Source: Holophagaceae bacterium
GTDB taxonomy: Bacteria > Acidobacteriota > Holophagae > Holophagales > Holophagaceae
DNA: 64,000 bases
NCBI GenBank assembly: GCA_016710635.1
Contig: JADJVL010000005.1
Location: 1-64,000 of the forward strand
Reading direction: 5' to 3'
Every line of letters begins with the position of its first letter. Position 1 is the first letter of the stretch. Both the position numbers and the translations under genes were made by a program. Below are positions 35,903 through 46,317 of the stretch, one piece after another. The notes beneath the pieces were generated by a model. That model made no database searches, was not told the origin of the DNA, and was given only the letters and a program-made list of their open reading frames with translations.

Positions 35903-35930
35903 TTGCCGCTGCCCGGAATGCAGGCACAAT
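35903..35930 (+). promoter_or_regulatory. Weak sigma-70-like promoter candidate for fabH
   Basis: TTGCCG and CACAAT, each matching 4 of 6 consensus positions, are 16 bp apart and lie about 23 bp before the fabH start. Suggestive only. Confidence 0.25.
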
Positions 35931-35952
35931 CGAAGGTTTGCAGGAGGTCCGT

Positions 35953-36956
35953 TTGGCACGCAGGCTCGCCCGTCCCGTCGGCATCACCGCCACCGGCCAG
36001 CACTATCCCGAGCGGGTGGTCACCAACGACGACCTCTCCGCCATCATGGACACCAGCGACGAATGGATCCGGCCCCGCACGGGCATCGGCAGCCGCCGCT
36101 GGGTGGAGCCGGGGCAGGGCGCCTCGGACCTGGCGGTCCCGGCCCTGCAGATGGCCCTGGACCGCCGGGGCATGAAGGCTGAAGAGCTGGAGGTCATCAT
36201 CATCGCGACGGTGACGCCGGACACCCTGTTTCCCGCCACCGCCTGCCGGGTGCAGCAGCGGATCGGCGCCACCAACGCCTTCGGCTTCGACCTGAGCGCC
36301 GCCTGCAGCGGCTTCCTCTACGCCCTCACCACCGGCGCGGGCCTCATCGCCAGCGGCGCCTACTCGCGGGTGGCGGTGGTGGGTGTGGACGTCATGAGCA
36401 GCATCATCAACATGGAGGACCGCACCACGGCCGTGCTCTTCGGCGACGGGGCGGGGGCCGTGATCCTGGAACAGGTGGAAGAGGGCTTCGGCATCCTCGA
36501 CTTCGAGCACCGCATCAACGGGGAAGGGGGCTGCTTCCTCTACATGCCCGCCGGGGCTCGGCCAAGCCCGCCACCCGCGAGACCGTGGAGGCCAAGGAGC
36601 ACTTCGTTCACCAGGCGGGCTCCGATGTCTTCAAGTGGGCAGTCCGGGAGATGGCGGAGAGCAGCCGCCTCATGCTGGACCGCAACGGCCTCACCGGCGA
36701 GGAGCTGAAGCTCTTCGTCCCCCATCAGGCCAACCAGCGGATCATGGACGCCGCCGCCAAGCGCCTCGACATCGATCCCGCCAAGATGATGGTGAACATC
36801 GACCAGTACGCCAACACCACCGCCGCCACCATCCCCACGGCGCTCCATCAGGCCTTGGAGTCGGGCCGTCTGGCCAAGGGCGATCCGGTGGTCCTGAGCG
36901 CCTTCGGCGCCGGCTTCACGTGGGGCGCGGTGCTGATGAAGTGGGTCGGCCCGTGA
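35953..36956 (+). CDS. fabH: Beta-ketoacyl-ACP synthase III FabH (frame interrupted by a one-base loss)
   Basis: TTG at 35953 is chosen because AGGAGG lies 5 bases upstream. The first frame runs through Cys118 (SAACSGF) to YMPAG; the second holds His258 (PHQANQR) and Asn288 (YANTTAA), numbering the restored protein. The break is in the run of four G at 36553-36556. One extra G gives GGSAKPATRETVEAKEHF, exactly the FabH pattern, and a normal 334-aa enzyme. FabH starts fatty-acid synthesis from acetyl-CoA and malonyl-ACP. A sequencing indel is the likeliest cause, since loss of this gene would be costly. Confidence 0.9.
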
Positions 36957-36995
36957 CCCCGGCGGCTCCGGCCCGCCGGCTGAAGGCCTGAGGCG

Positions 36996-37520
36996 GTGCG
37001 GATCATCGCCGGGACGATGCGGGGCCGGCGCCTGGCGGCGCCGCCGGAGGGCGAGACCGCCATCCGGCCTACCTCGGACCGGGCCCGGGAAGCCCTCTTC
37101 TCCATCCTGGCGGCCTGGGAGCAGGGCCCCTTCCTGGATCTCTACGCCGGGACCGGCGCGGTGGCCCTGGAAGCCCTGTCCAGGGGCTACGGCCCCGTCA
37201 CCGCCGTGGAGCGGTCTCCGGCCCCGAGCCTCCTCAGGAACCTGGCGGGGAGCGCCGTGACCCTGCTCCGCCGGCCCGTGGAGCGCCTGGACGCCGGGGC
37301 CTTCCGGGACCAGGCGGTGGTCTTCGCCGATCCGCCCTACGACCTCGCGCCGAAGGCCTGGCAGCACCTCGCCGCGGTGGCCGCCCCCTGGCTCCGGCCC
37401 GGCGGCGTGCTGGTCTTCGAGACCTCGTCCAGGGAGGCCCTTTCCGCCTCAGAAGGCTGGCGGAACCTGGAACACCGGGACTACGGCCAGGCGAGGTTCC
37501 ACTTCTTCGTCCCCGCCTAG
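36996..37520 (+). CDS. rsmD: 16S rRNA (guanine(966)-N(2))-methyltransferase RsmD
   Basis: 174 aa starting with GTG (RIIAGTMRGRRLAAP, the RsmD opening). SAM-binding FLDLYAGTGAVALEALSRG and the N2-guanine catalytic motif FADPPYDL are present. Modifies the small ribosomal subunit. Lies 40 bp after fabH. Confidence 0.92.
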   Translation: MRIIAGTMRGRRLAAPPEGETAIRPTSDRAREALFSILAAWEQGPFLDLYAGTGAVALEALSRGYGPVTAVERSPAPSLLRNLAGSAVTLLRRPVERLDAGAFRDQAVVFADPPYDLAPKAWQHLAAVAAPWLRPGGVLVFETSSREALSASEGWRNLEHRDYGQARFHFFVPA

Positions 37521-37547
37521 GGGACCGGCGCTCTATACTTGCCCGCA

Positions 37548-39208
<1,661 letters not shown>

Positions 39209-39212
<4 letters not shown>

Positions 39213-41041
39213 CCGCCATGCAGCCCATGAGGATCCTCTGCGTGGAGGACAACCCGGTGAACTGGCGGCTCGTGCAGCGCCTGCTCACCCAGGCGGGCTA
39301 CGAGATGCACTGGGCCGAAGAGGGGCTGCGGGGCTACGAGCTGGCGTTGGAACTCAAGCCCGCCCTCGTGCTGCTGGACATCAACCTGCCGGGCCTTTCG
39401 GGCTTCGAGGTCGCCACGAAGTTGCGGCAGAACCCCGACCTCGCCGGGATGCCCATCGTCGCCCTCACCGCCAAGACCCTGAAGAGCGACCGCGAGACCG
39501 CCCTGGTGGCGGGCTGCGACGGGTTCATCTCCAAGCCCATCGATCCCTTCCAGTTCGTCGGCCAGGTGGAGGCCTACCTCCAGGGACAGCGGGACAAGGT
39601 GGAGCAGGGCCGCGAGGGTCTGGCGCTGCGGCAGTTCAGCCAGCAGGTGGTGGACCACCTGGAGTCCCAGCTCAAGGAGGCCCAGGAGGCCAACCGCAAG
39701 CTGACGGAGGCCCAGGACGCCCTGGAGCGGAGGAACCGCAGCCTGAGCCGCCTGCTGGCCCTCAGCCAGAGCATCGTCTCCATGCATTCCACAGGGGGTC
39801 TGCTGGACCGCATCCTGGGCCAGGTCCAGGCGGAGTTCGGCGCCCTCAAGGTCTGCGGCTACCGCTTCCACTCCGAAGGCGGCTTCTGGGAAGGGCTCCA
39901 GTGGAACGGCAGCGCCTTCGAGACCGCGCCCCCCATCCATTCCCAGCATCCCTTCATCTCGAAGCTGCCCAAGGGCCCGGCCGATCCCGCCTACTTCGGA
40001 GAGAAGCTGGTCCATTCCCCCTTCTGGGAGGAGGGCCTGGGCGCCGGCTTCTGGACGCAGCCCTCGGCGTCGGTGCTGCTGCTCCTGCCCCACCGGCAGA
40101 AGGAAGGCGTCCTTTGGGGCTTCTGGACCCTCAGCCGCGAGGCTTCCAAGCCCTTTCTCGCCTACGAGGTCGAGCTGGTGGCGCTGCACGCCGGCATCGC
40201 CCAGGTGAGCCTGGAGAACGCCGAGCTGATCGCGAACCTCAACGAGAGCTCGCGGGCCCTGGCGGCCAGCTACGATCATCTCGAAAGCGCCTACAGCGAC
40301 CTGCAGAACGCCCAGATGGCCCTCAGCCAGCGGGAACGCCAAGCCCTTCTTGGCGACCTCTTCCTCAAGATGGCCCAGAGGCTCCAGGTGCCCGTGGCCA
40401 GCCTCCACAAGCAGTCCCTCACCTTCGACCGCCTGCTCGAACCCATGGACAGCGCCAGCCACACCCGGCTGTGGCGGGAAGAGACGCCGAAAGCCGTCGC
40501 GGAAGTCAGGGAGGCCGTGTCCAAGATCGACGCCTTCCTCAAGGCCCTGAACCGCCGAGCCAGCAAGCAGGTGGTGGCCACGCCGGAATGGGTGGACCTC
40601 CACGATCTCGTACAGCAGGAGATCGAACTGCTGGAGGCCGAGGGGATCCTGTCCCAGGGACTCAGCATCAACCTGGACCTGAAGGCGAGCCTGCCGCTGA
40701 TCTTCGGGGTCTACGACGACTTCGCCGAGACCTTCTCGCGGCTGGTCCAGCAGGCGCTCTCGGGCCCCACGCCTTCCGCGTCCCTGGGCGTGCGCTCGTG
40801 GAACGAGGAGGAGATGTTCACCCTGGAGATCCAGGACCAGGGCGGTCCGATCCCGGCAGACGAGCTCGCGAAGGCTTTCGAGCCCTTCCAGCGCCTGAAC
40901 GAGGCGGCCGGGGGCGAGGTGCGCATGCCCGCGGAGGGGCTGACGGCCTGCAACCAGTTCATGTCCGCCTACCACGGCCTCCTGGAGCTCCGCAATGAAG
41001 GCTCCGGCCTCGTCTCCCGCCTGCGCCTGCCCTTGCGCTAG
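39209..41041 (+). CDS. Receiver-GAF-like protein with a degenerate kinase C terminus
   Basis: 610 aa. An intact receiver (about 7-125: CVEDN, phospho-acceptor in LLDINLPGLSG, Lys in SKPID) is followed by a coiled coil. A GAF-like domain (about 185-340, SRLLALSQSIVSMHSTGG onward) and a second helix lead to a region that aligns with a histidine kinase core. The H-box region (LGDLFLKMAQRLQVPVASLHKQ) lacks the phospho-His pattern, and the ATPase region lacks its glycine boxes, keeping only DQGGPIPADELAKAFEPFQRL. It probably receives phosphate from the upstream kinase and passes the signal by protein contact. Confidence 0.8.
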
Positions 41042-41064
41042 CCCGGGGGGCGACCCTCTGAACG

Positions 41065-41760
41065 CTAACCGCGGGTGACGATCTTTTCGATGCGCTTCTC
41101 GTAGGCCTGCCCCAGGACCAGCCGGTGCACATAGACGCCGGGGGTGTGGATGTGGTCCGGGTCCAGGTCGCCGACCTCGACGATCTCCTCGACTTCGGCG
41201 ATGCAGACCTTGCCGCAGGTCGCCGCCATGGGATTGAAGTTGCGCGCGGTCTTCCGGTAGACGAGGTTGCCCAGGCGGTCGGCCCGCCACGCCTTCACCA
41301 GGGCGAAGTCGGCGAAGATGCCCATTTCGAGGACGCATTCGCGGCCCTGGAAATCCCGGAGATCCTTGCCTTCGGCGACCTTGGTCCCGGCGCCGGTGGG
41401 CGTGTAGAAGGCTGGGATGCCGGCGCCGCCGGCCCGCATCCGCTCGGCGAGGGTGCCCTGGGGCACCAGTTCGACTTCGAGTTCGCCGCTCAGGTACTGG
41501 CGCTCGAACTCGGCGTTCTCGCCCACGTAGGAGCTGACCATCTTGTGGATCTGCCGGTTCTCCAGGAGGAGGCCAAGGCCGAAGCCGTCCACGCCAGCAT
41601 TGTTGGAAAAGCAGGTGAGACCAGTCACGCCTTTGCGCACGAGGGCCCCGATGAGGTGCTCGGGGATGCCGCAGAGGCCGAAGCCGCCGACGGCCAGGCT
41701 CGCCCCGTCCTGGATGTCCCTGACCGCCTCGTCCGCGGAGGCCACGCGCTTGTCGATCAT
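41065..41760 (-). CDS. scoA: 3-oxoacid CoA-transferase subunit A
   Basis: 231 aa from MIDKRVASADEAV, with AGGAG upstream. The family opening GASLAVGGFGLCGIPEHLI and the ENAEFERQYLSGELEVELVPQGTLAERMRAGGAGIPAFYTPTG block are diagnostic of subunit A. It transfers CoA between succinyl-CoA and acetoacetate or similar acids. The B subunit, which carries the catalytic Glu and normally follows at once, is not in this window. Confidence 0.92.
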   Translation of the reverse strand: MIDKRVASADEAVRDIQDGASLAVGGFGLCGIPEHLIGALVRKGVTGLTCFSNNAGVDGFGLGLLLENRQIHKMVSSYVGENAEFERQYLSGELEVELVPQGTLAERMRAGGAGIPAFYTPTGAGTKVAEGKDLRDFQGRECVLEMGIFADFALVKAWRADRLGNLVYRKTARNFNPMAATCGKVCIAEVEEIVEVGDLDPDHIHTPGVYVHRLVLGQAYEKRIEKIVTRG

Positions 41761-41775
41761 GCCCTGCTCCTGTTT

Positions 41776-41815
41776 TCCGATGATGCCATCGGAAGCCCCG
41801 GCTGGCATCATCGGA
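41776..41815. promoter_or_regulatory. 13-bp inverted repeat in the scoA / TolB-like divergent gap
   Basis: TCCGATGATGCCA at 41776-41788 and its exact reverse complement at 41803-41815 flank a 14-bp spacer. The left arm overlaps a shorter dyad (CCGATG-ATGC-CATCGG). It lies between divergent start codons 16-17 bp away on each side, as an operator would. Confidence 0.5.
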
Positions 41816-41831
41816 GCTTCGGGAGGACCGC

Positions 41832-42956
41832 ATGAAAGGTCTCGCATTGACGGCGCTTGCCATGGTCCTGGTCCCCCAGGAAGGGGCGCCGAAGCCGAAC
41901 CCGCCGGCGGCGGCCCCCTCGGCCCAGACCCTTCCCGCCATGGCGCCGAACCCCTTCCAGCCGGCTTCGGGGGATCCCCTGCGGGATGCGCGGGAGACCC
42001 GCCTGCGCGGCGTGGCGAAGCTCACTTCCACCGGCTCCAACGCCGAGGCGTACTGGTCTCCGGACGGGAAGCGGATCATCTTCCAGAGCACCCGGGACGG
42101 CCACGCGTGCGATCAGCAATACGTCATGGGCGCGGATGGCAGCGGGCAGACGCTGGTCTCCACGGGCAAGGGCCGCACGACCTGCGGCTACTTCCTCCCC
42201 GGGGGCCGGCGCCTCCTTTTCGCCAGCACCCACGGCGACGGCCCCGAATGCCCCGCGGCGCCGCCCTTCACCCCGGGAACCTACCGCTGGCCGGTCTCCC
42301 CGGGCTACGACCTCTACACCGCCAAGGCCGATGGCACGGACCTGAAGCCCTTCCTCCCCTCGCCGGGCTACGATGCGGAAGCCACCGTTTCCGCGGACGG
42401 GAAGTGGATCATCTTCACGTCCGAGCGCAGCGGCGACATCGACCTGTGGAAGGTGCGGACGGATGGGAAGGACCTGCGGCAGCTGACCCGCGAGGTCGGG
42501 TACGACGGCGGCGCCTTCTTCAGCCACGACGGGAAGAGGATCGTCTGGCGCACCAACTACCCCAAGGGCCCTGAGGCGGTGGCCAAGTACCAGGACCTCC
42601 TGAAGCAGCACCTCGTGGAGCCCATGGAAATGGACATCTGGGTCATGGACGCGGACGGCTCGAACAAGCGCCAGTTGACCCGCCTCAAGGGCGCGGCCTT
42701 CGCGCCGGTCTTCACCCCCGACGACAAGGCCATCGTCTTCGCCAGCAATCACCACGACCGGGAAGGGAAGGGGCGGAACTTCGACCTCTGGAAGGTCAAC
42801 CTGGACGGTGGCGGTCTGGAGCGCCTGACCTGGACGGGGACTTTCAATTCCTTCGCCCACTTCAGTCCCGACGGTCGCAAGCTGCTCTGGGTCAGCGGCC
42901 GGGAGGCCGCCGCCCCCCGCCAGTTCAATGTCTTCACGGCCGACTGGATGCCATGA
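41832..42956 (+). CDS. TolB-like periplasmic propeller protein
   Basis: 374 aa. A short N-terminal signal (LALTALAMVLV) and Pro-rich linker precede WD/PD40 repeats. Each blade has the TolB pattern, for example YWSPDGKRIIFQS, VSADGKWIIFTSERSGDIDLWK, FSHDGKRIVW, FTPDDKAIVF and FSPDGRKLLWVS. The family is structural and usually binds envelope proteins or substrates; this one is not in a tol operon. The ATG of gmhB overlaps its stop by four bases. Confidence 0.82.
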   Translation: MKGLALTALAMVLVPQEGAPKPNPPAAAPSAQTLPAMAPNPFQPASGDPLRDARETRLRGVAKLTSTGSNAEAYWSPDGKRIIFQSTRDGHACDQQYVMGADGSGQTLVSTGKGRTTCGYFLPGGRRLLFASTHGDGPECPAAPPFTPGTYRWPVSPGYDLYTAKADGTDLKPFLPSPGYDAEATVSADGKWIIFTSERSGDIDLWKVRTDGKDLRQLTREVGYDGGAFFSHDGKRIVWRTNYPKGPEAVAKYQDLLKQHLVEPMEMDIWVMDADGSNKRQLTRLKGAAFAPVFTPDDKAIVFASNHHDREGKGRNFDLWKVNLDGGGLERLTWTGTFNSFAHFSPDGRKLLWVSGREAAAPRQFNVFTADWMP

Positions 42957-43504
42957 GGCCCGCAGTCTTCCTGGATCGGGACGGCACCCTCAACGAGGAA
43001 GTGGACTACCTCCACAAGGCGGACGAGCTGGTGCTCATCCCCGGCGCGGCGGCGGCGGTGGCGCGCCTCAACGCGAAGGGCATTCCCGTGGTGGTGGTGA
43101 CGAACCAGAGCGGCATCGGCCGCGGCTACTACGGCATGGCGGACTTCGAGCAGGTCATGGCCCGCATGGCGGACCTGCTTCACCGGGAGGGCGCCCACAT
43201 GGACGCGGTCTACGTGGCGCCCCACCACGAACAGGGCGTGGGCGACTTCGCCCATCCGGACCACCCGGACCGCAAGCCCAACCCGGGCATGCTGCAGCGC
43301 GCCGCCGGCGAGCATGGCCTGGATCTCGCGCGGAGCTGGATGGTGGGGGACAAGGACATCGACCTCGCCGCCGGGCGCGCCGCCGGCTGCCGGGTCGCCC
43401 TGGTGCGCACGGGCTACGGCCGGAGCGTGGACGGAAGCCTGGCGGACCTGGTGGCCGAAGACCTGGCCGGGGCGGTGGAAGGGATCCTCGCCGCATGGTC
43501 CTGA
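42953..43504 (+). CDS. gmhB: D-glycero-beta-D-manno-heptose-1,7-bisphosphate 7-phosphatase GmhB
   Basis: 183 aa HAD-superfamily protein with nucleophile Asp8 and Asp10 in FLDRDGTLNEE, VTNQSGIGRG and the acidic WMVGDKDIDLAAG. Removes a phosphate in the ADP-heptose pathway of LPS core. The zinc loop of E. coli GmhB (Cys-x-His ... Cys-x-Cys) reads APHHEQGVGDFAHPDHPD here. Only one His aligns, so zinc may be lacking or bound differently. Confidence 0.88.
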   Translation: MRPAVFLDRDGTLNEEVDYLHKADELVLIPGAAAAVARLNAKGIPVVVVTNQSGIGRGYYGMADFEQVMARMADLLHREGAHMDAVYVAPHHEQGVGDFAHPDHPDRKPNPGMLQRAAGEHGLDLARSWMVGDKDIDLAAGRAAGCRVALVRTGYGRSVDGSLADLVAEDLAGAVEGILAAWS

Positions 43505-44241
43505 AGGAGGAGGGCGGACTCCTCCTCGCCCGCATCGACCGGCGCTACAAGCGCTTCCTCGCGGACGTGGTGCTGGAGGACGGCACGGCGGCCGTCGCCC
43601 ACTGCGTCAACACGGGCACCATGCGCTCCTGCTGGGAGCCCGGGGATCCGGTGCTGCTGCGGTGCCACGACGATCCGAAGCGCAAGCTCCCGTACACCCT
43701 GGTGGCCTGCCGCCGGGACAAGGCGTGGGTGGGCGTGGACACCGCCGTGCCCAACGCCCTGGCCTTCGCCGCGGCCGCCCGGGACCTGCTGCCGGGGGTG
43801 CCGGCCCTCCACGACCTGCGCCGGGAGGTCCGCTACGGCCACGAGAACAGCCGGGTGGACCTGCACGGCCTCGACCCGGAGAGACGATCCTGGTTCATCG
43901 AGGTCAAGAACACCACGCTGAAGGAGGGCCGGAGGGTGAGCTTCCCGGACGCCGTCAGCGTCCGCGGCGCCAAGCATCTGCGGGAGCTCCAGGCCATGGT
44001 GGAGGAGGGCCACGCCGCGGTGATCCTCTTCCTGGTGCAGCGCGGGGACGTGGATCGCTTCGATGCGGCCCGGGGGGTGGACCCGGTCTATGCGCGGGCT
44101 CTGGACCTCGCCGCGGCCGCGGGGGTCCGCGTCCTGCCCCTCCAGGTGGCCCTGGCCGCGGAGCCCGGCGCAGCGGGTTCCTGGACCCTGCGCTGGAGCC
44201 TTCTGGGGGAACTGCCCTGGGAGCGGGTTCAGTGCTCCTGA
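43495..44241 (+). CDS. sfsA: Sugar fermentation stimulation protein A homologue SfsA
   Basis: 248 aa beginning at ATG 43495 inside the end of gmhB (10-base overlap). The N-terminal OB-like part (RRYKRFLADVVLEDG, HCVNTGTMRSCWEPG) is followed by the nuclease-like core YGHENSRVDLHG and FIEVKNTTLKEGRRVSFPDAVSVRGAKHL, an SfsA hallmark. Molecular function is not settled; DNA binding or nuclease activity has been proposed. Confidence 0.93.
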   Translation: MVLKEEGGLLLARIDRRYKRFLADVVLEDGTAAVAHCVNTGTMRSCWEPGDPVLLRCHDDPKRKLPYTLVACRRDKAWVGVDTAVPNALAFAAAARDLLPGVPALHDLRREVRYGHENSRVDLHGLDPERRSWFIEVKNTTLKEGRRVSFPDAVSVRGAKHLRELQAMVEEGHAAVILFLVQRGDVDRFDAARGVDPVYARALDLAAAAGVRVLPLQVALAAEPGAAGSWTLRWSLLGELPWERVQCS

Positions 44242-44705
44242 TCCCGGTGGCCGCGGGGCGGGGCGGCGGGAAGGTAGTGGACCTGGATGGGCGCGGAGGC
44301 GGAACCCCGCGCCCGCCCGGCGCTGAACGCCACGGCGACGCGCCAGCCCTCCGGCCGCAGGTCCCTAGGCCAGTCGGCCCGGCCGTCAAACCGCTTTTCG
44401 GCCTGACGGAGGACTTCATGGCGCAGCCGCCTCGCGCCTTTCACAGACGCAGGCGCCTTGTCCCCGGAGGCAGCCGCGGGAACCAGCCAGCACAGGACCC
44501 GTAGATCCCTGGGGGGCGGCTCGGCGAAGGCCACACTGATTTCCAGGACCGGCTGGAAGGGCGGGGCGCCGGGCTGGGGTTCCCGTCCCGGACCGAAGGT
44601 GACGGAGGCTTCCAGGGTGGCCCGGATCATGGGGACCTTCCGTTTGGGCGCGGCGTGTCCCGTGATGCAGATCGCAAGCGCGGCCGCCAGAGAACGCGTG
44701 AGCAT
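44229..44705 (-). CDS. Hypothetical exported protein
   Basis: 158 aa from ATG 44705 (a TTG two codons upstream is possible). MLTRSLAAALAICITGHAAP looks like a signal peptide. The mature part has EASVTFGPGREPQPGAPPFQPVLEIS and is beta-rich in character; no family recognised. Its end overlaps sfsA by 13 bases tail to tail. No clear ribosome-binding site is seen, so it is held with caution. Confidence 0.5.
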   Translation of the reverse strand: MLTRSLAAALAICITGHAAPKRKVPMIRATLEASVTFGPGREPQPGAPPFQPVLEISVAFAEPPPRDLRVLCWLVPAAASGDKAPASVKGARRLRHEVLRQAEKRFDGRADWPRDLRPEGWRVAVAFSAGRARGSASAPIQVHYLPAAPPRGHRDQEH

Positions 44706-44761
44706 GATCAAGTGTAGGAAGCCACGCCCTTTGTTACCCTGAAAAATCGTCTGGAGCCGTC

Positions 44762-45862
44762 ATGAGCGATCTGAAGCGCACTCCCCTGAACGCGGCCCAT
44801 CGGGCCCTTTCGGCCAAGATGGTGGACTTCGCCGGCTGGGATATGCCCGTGCAGTACCCGGCGGGCATCATCGAGGAGCATCTCGCCGTGCGCACCCGGG
44901 CCGGGCTCTTCGACGTGAGCCACATGGGCGAGTTCCGGGTCAAGGGACCCCAGGCCCTGGCCTACCTCGACCACCTCACGCCCAACGCCGTCTCCAAGCT
45001 CGTGGACGGCCAGGTGCAGTACACCGCCATGCTCTACCCCAACGGCACCTTCGTGGACGACCTCCTCATCTACCGGGAGGGCCCCGAAGAGTTCCTGCTG
45101 GTGGTGAACGCCTCCAACATCGACAAGGACTTCGCCTGGGCCACGGAGCAGACCGCGGGCTTCGACGTCGCCCTCACCAACGAGAGCGACGCCACCGGGC
45201 AGATCGCGATCCAGGGCCCCAAGGCCGAAGGCATCCTCCAGACCCTCACCGAAACGCCCCTGGGGGACATCCCCTACTACCACTTCACCCATGGCCAGGT
45301 GCTGGGCCATCAGGTGCTCCTCAGCCGCACGGGCTACACCGGGGAGGACGGCTTCGAGGTCTATTGCCAGGCTGCGGACACCGAGGCCCTGTGGAACGCC
45401 ATGCTGAAGGCCGGATCCAGTGAGGGCCTGCTGCCCACGGGCCTGGGCTGCCGCAACACCCTGCGCCTGGAGGCCCGTCTGGCCCTCTATGGCCACGAGA
45501 TCAACGACGAGATCCACGCCCTCGAAGCCGGGCTGGGCTGGATCGTGAAGCTGGACAAGGGGGACTTCATCGGTGCCGAAGCCCTGCGGAAGGCCAAGGC
45601 GGAGGGCCTGTCCCGCCGGCTGGTGGGCTTCAAGACCTTCGAGAAGCGCGACATCGCCCGGGACGGCATGCCGGTGCTGGTGGACGGGAAGGCGGCGGGC
45701 TTCGTCACCAGCGGTGCGCCTTCTCCCACCTGCGGCGTGAACCTCGGGCTCGCCTACGTCCCGGTCTCCCATGCCGCCGTGGGCCAGCGCATCGAGATCG
45801 AGATCCGCGGCCGCGCCTGCCCCGCGGAGATCATTCCCACGCCCTTCTACAAGCACGCCTAG
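44762..45862 (+). CDS. gcvT: Glycine cleavage system T protein (aminomethyltransferase)
   Basis: 366 aa. Opening FAGWDMPVQYPAGIIEEHLAVR and AGLFDVSHMGEF are typical, as are YTAMLYPNGTFVDDLLIYR and the C-terminal LGLAYVP. Transfers the aminomethyl carbon from lipoyl H protein to tetrahydrofolate. GGAG lies 7 bases before the ATG. gcvH follows 67 bp later; gcvP is not in this window. The 56-bp leader is too short to hold a glycine riboswitch. Confidence 0.96.
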   Translation: MSDLKRTPLNAAHRALSAKMVDFAGWDMPVQYPAGIIEEHLAVRTRAGLFDVSHMGEFRVKGPQALAYLDHLTPNAVSKLVDGQVQYTAMLYPNGTFVDDLLIYREGPEEFLLVVNASNIDKDFAWATEQTAGFDVALTNESDATGQIAIQGPKAEGILQTLTETPLGDIPYYHFTHGQVLGHQVLLSRTGYTGEDGFEVYCQAADTEALWNAMLKAGSSEGLLPTGLGCRNTLRLEARLALYGHEINDEIHALEAGLGWIVKLDKGDFIGAEALRKAKAEGLSRRLVGFKTFEKRDIARDGMPVLVDGKAAGFVTSGAPSPTCGVNLGLAYVPVSHAAVGQRIEIEIRGRACPAEIIPTPFYKHA

Positions 45863-45867
45863 CCCTT

Positions 45868-45886
45868 GGCGCCGACCCGAGGCGCC
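45868..45886 (+). other. Small hairpin between gcvT and gcvH
   Basis: GGCGCC-7-GGCGCC, a 6-bp palindromic stem shortly after the gcvT stop, with no T run. It could be a stability element between the two cistrons. Confidence 0.3.
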
Positions 45887-45929
45887 GGAAACCGTCCGCT
45901 AGACTGAACAATCCACCCATGGAGGCTCC

Positions 45930-46316
45930 ATGTATCCCGCCGATCTGAAGTACACCAAGGACCACGAGTGGCTGAGGGAGAACGGGGACGGCACCGTCAC
46001 CGTCGGCATCACCGACTACGCCCAGGACGCCCTCGGCGACGTGGTCTTCGTGAAGCTGCCGGACGTGGGCGAGCAGCTCGCCTACGGCGGGGACTTTGGC
46101 GAAGTGGAGTCGGTGAAGACCGTCTCCGAGCTCTTCTCCCCCTGCGACGGGGCGATCTCCGCCGTCAACGGCGACCTGGAGGCCCATCCCGAGTGGGTCA
46201 ACGAGGACGCCTACGGCAAGGGGTGGATGGTGAAGGTGGCCCTGGCGGGCGCCCTTTCCGCAGAACTCCTGGACGCAGCCGCCTACGAGGCCTTCGTCAA
46301 CGCGGAGAGCAAGTAG
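45930..46316 (+). CDS. gcvH: Glycine cleavage system H protein
   Basis: 128 aa, the usual length. The lipoylation site is Lys63 in EVESVKTVSELF, and the N terminus YPADLKYTKDHEWL is standard. Carries the aminomethyl intermediate on lipoate between P and T proteins. GGAGG lies just before the ATG. Confidence 0.96.
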   Translation: MYPADLKYTKDHEWLRENGDGTVTVGITDYAQDALGDVVFVKLPDVGEQLAYGGDFGEVESVKTVSELFSPCDGAISAVNGDLEAHPEWVNEDAYGKGWMVKVALAGALSAELLDAAAYEAFVNAESK

Positions 46317-46317
46317 G

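Noticed and set aside
44706..44761. Glycine riboswitch before gcvT
   Set aside because: The leader is only 56 bp and lacks any aptamer-like pairing.
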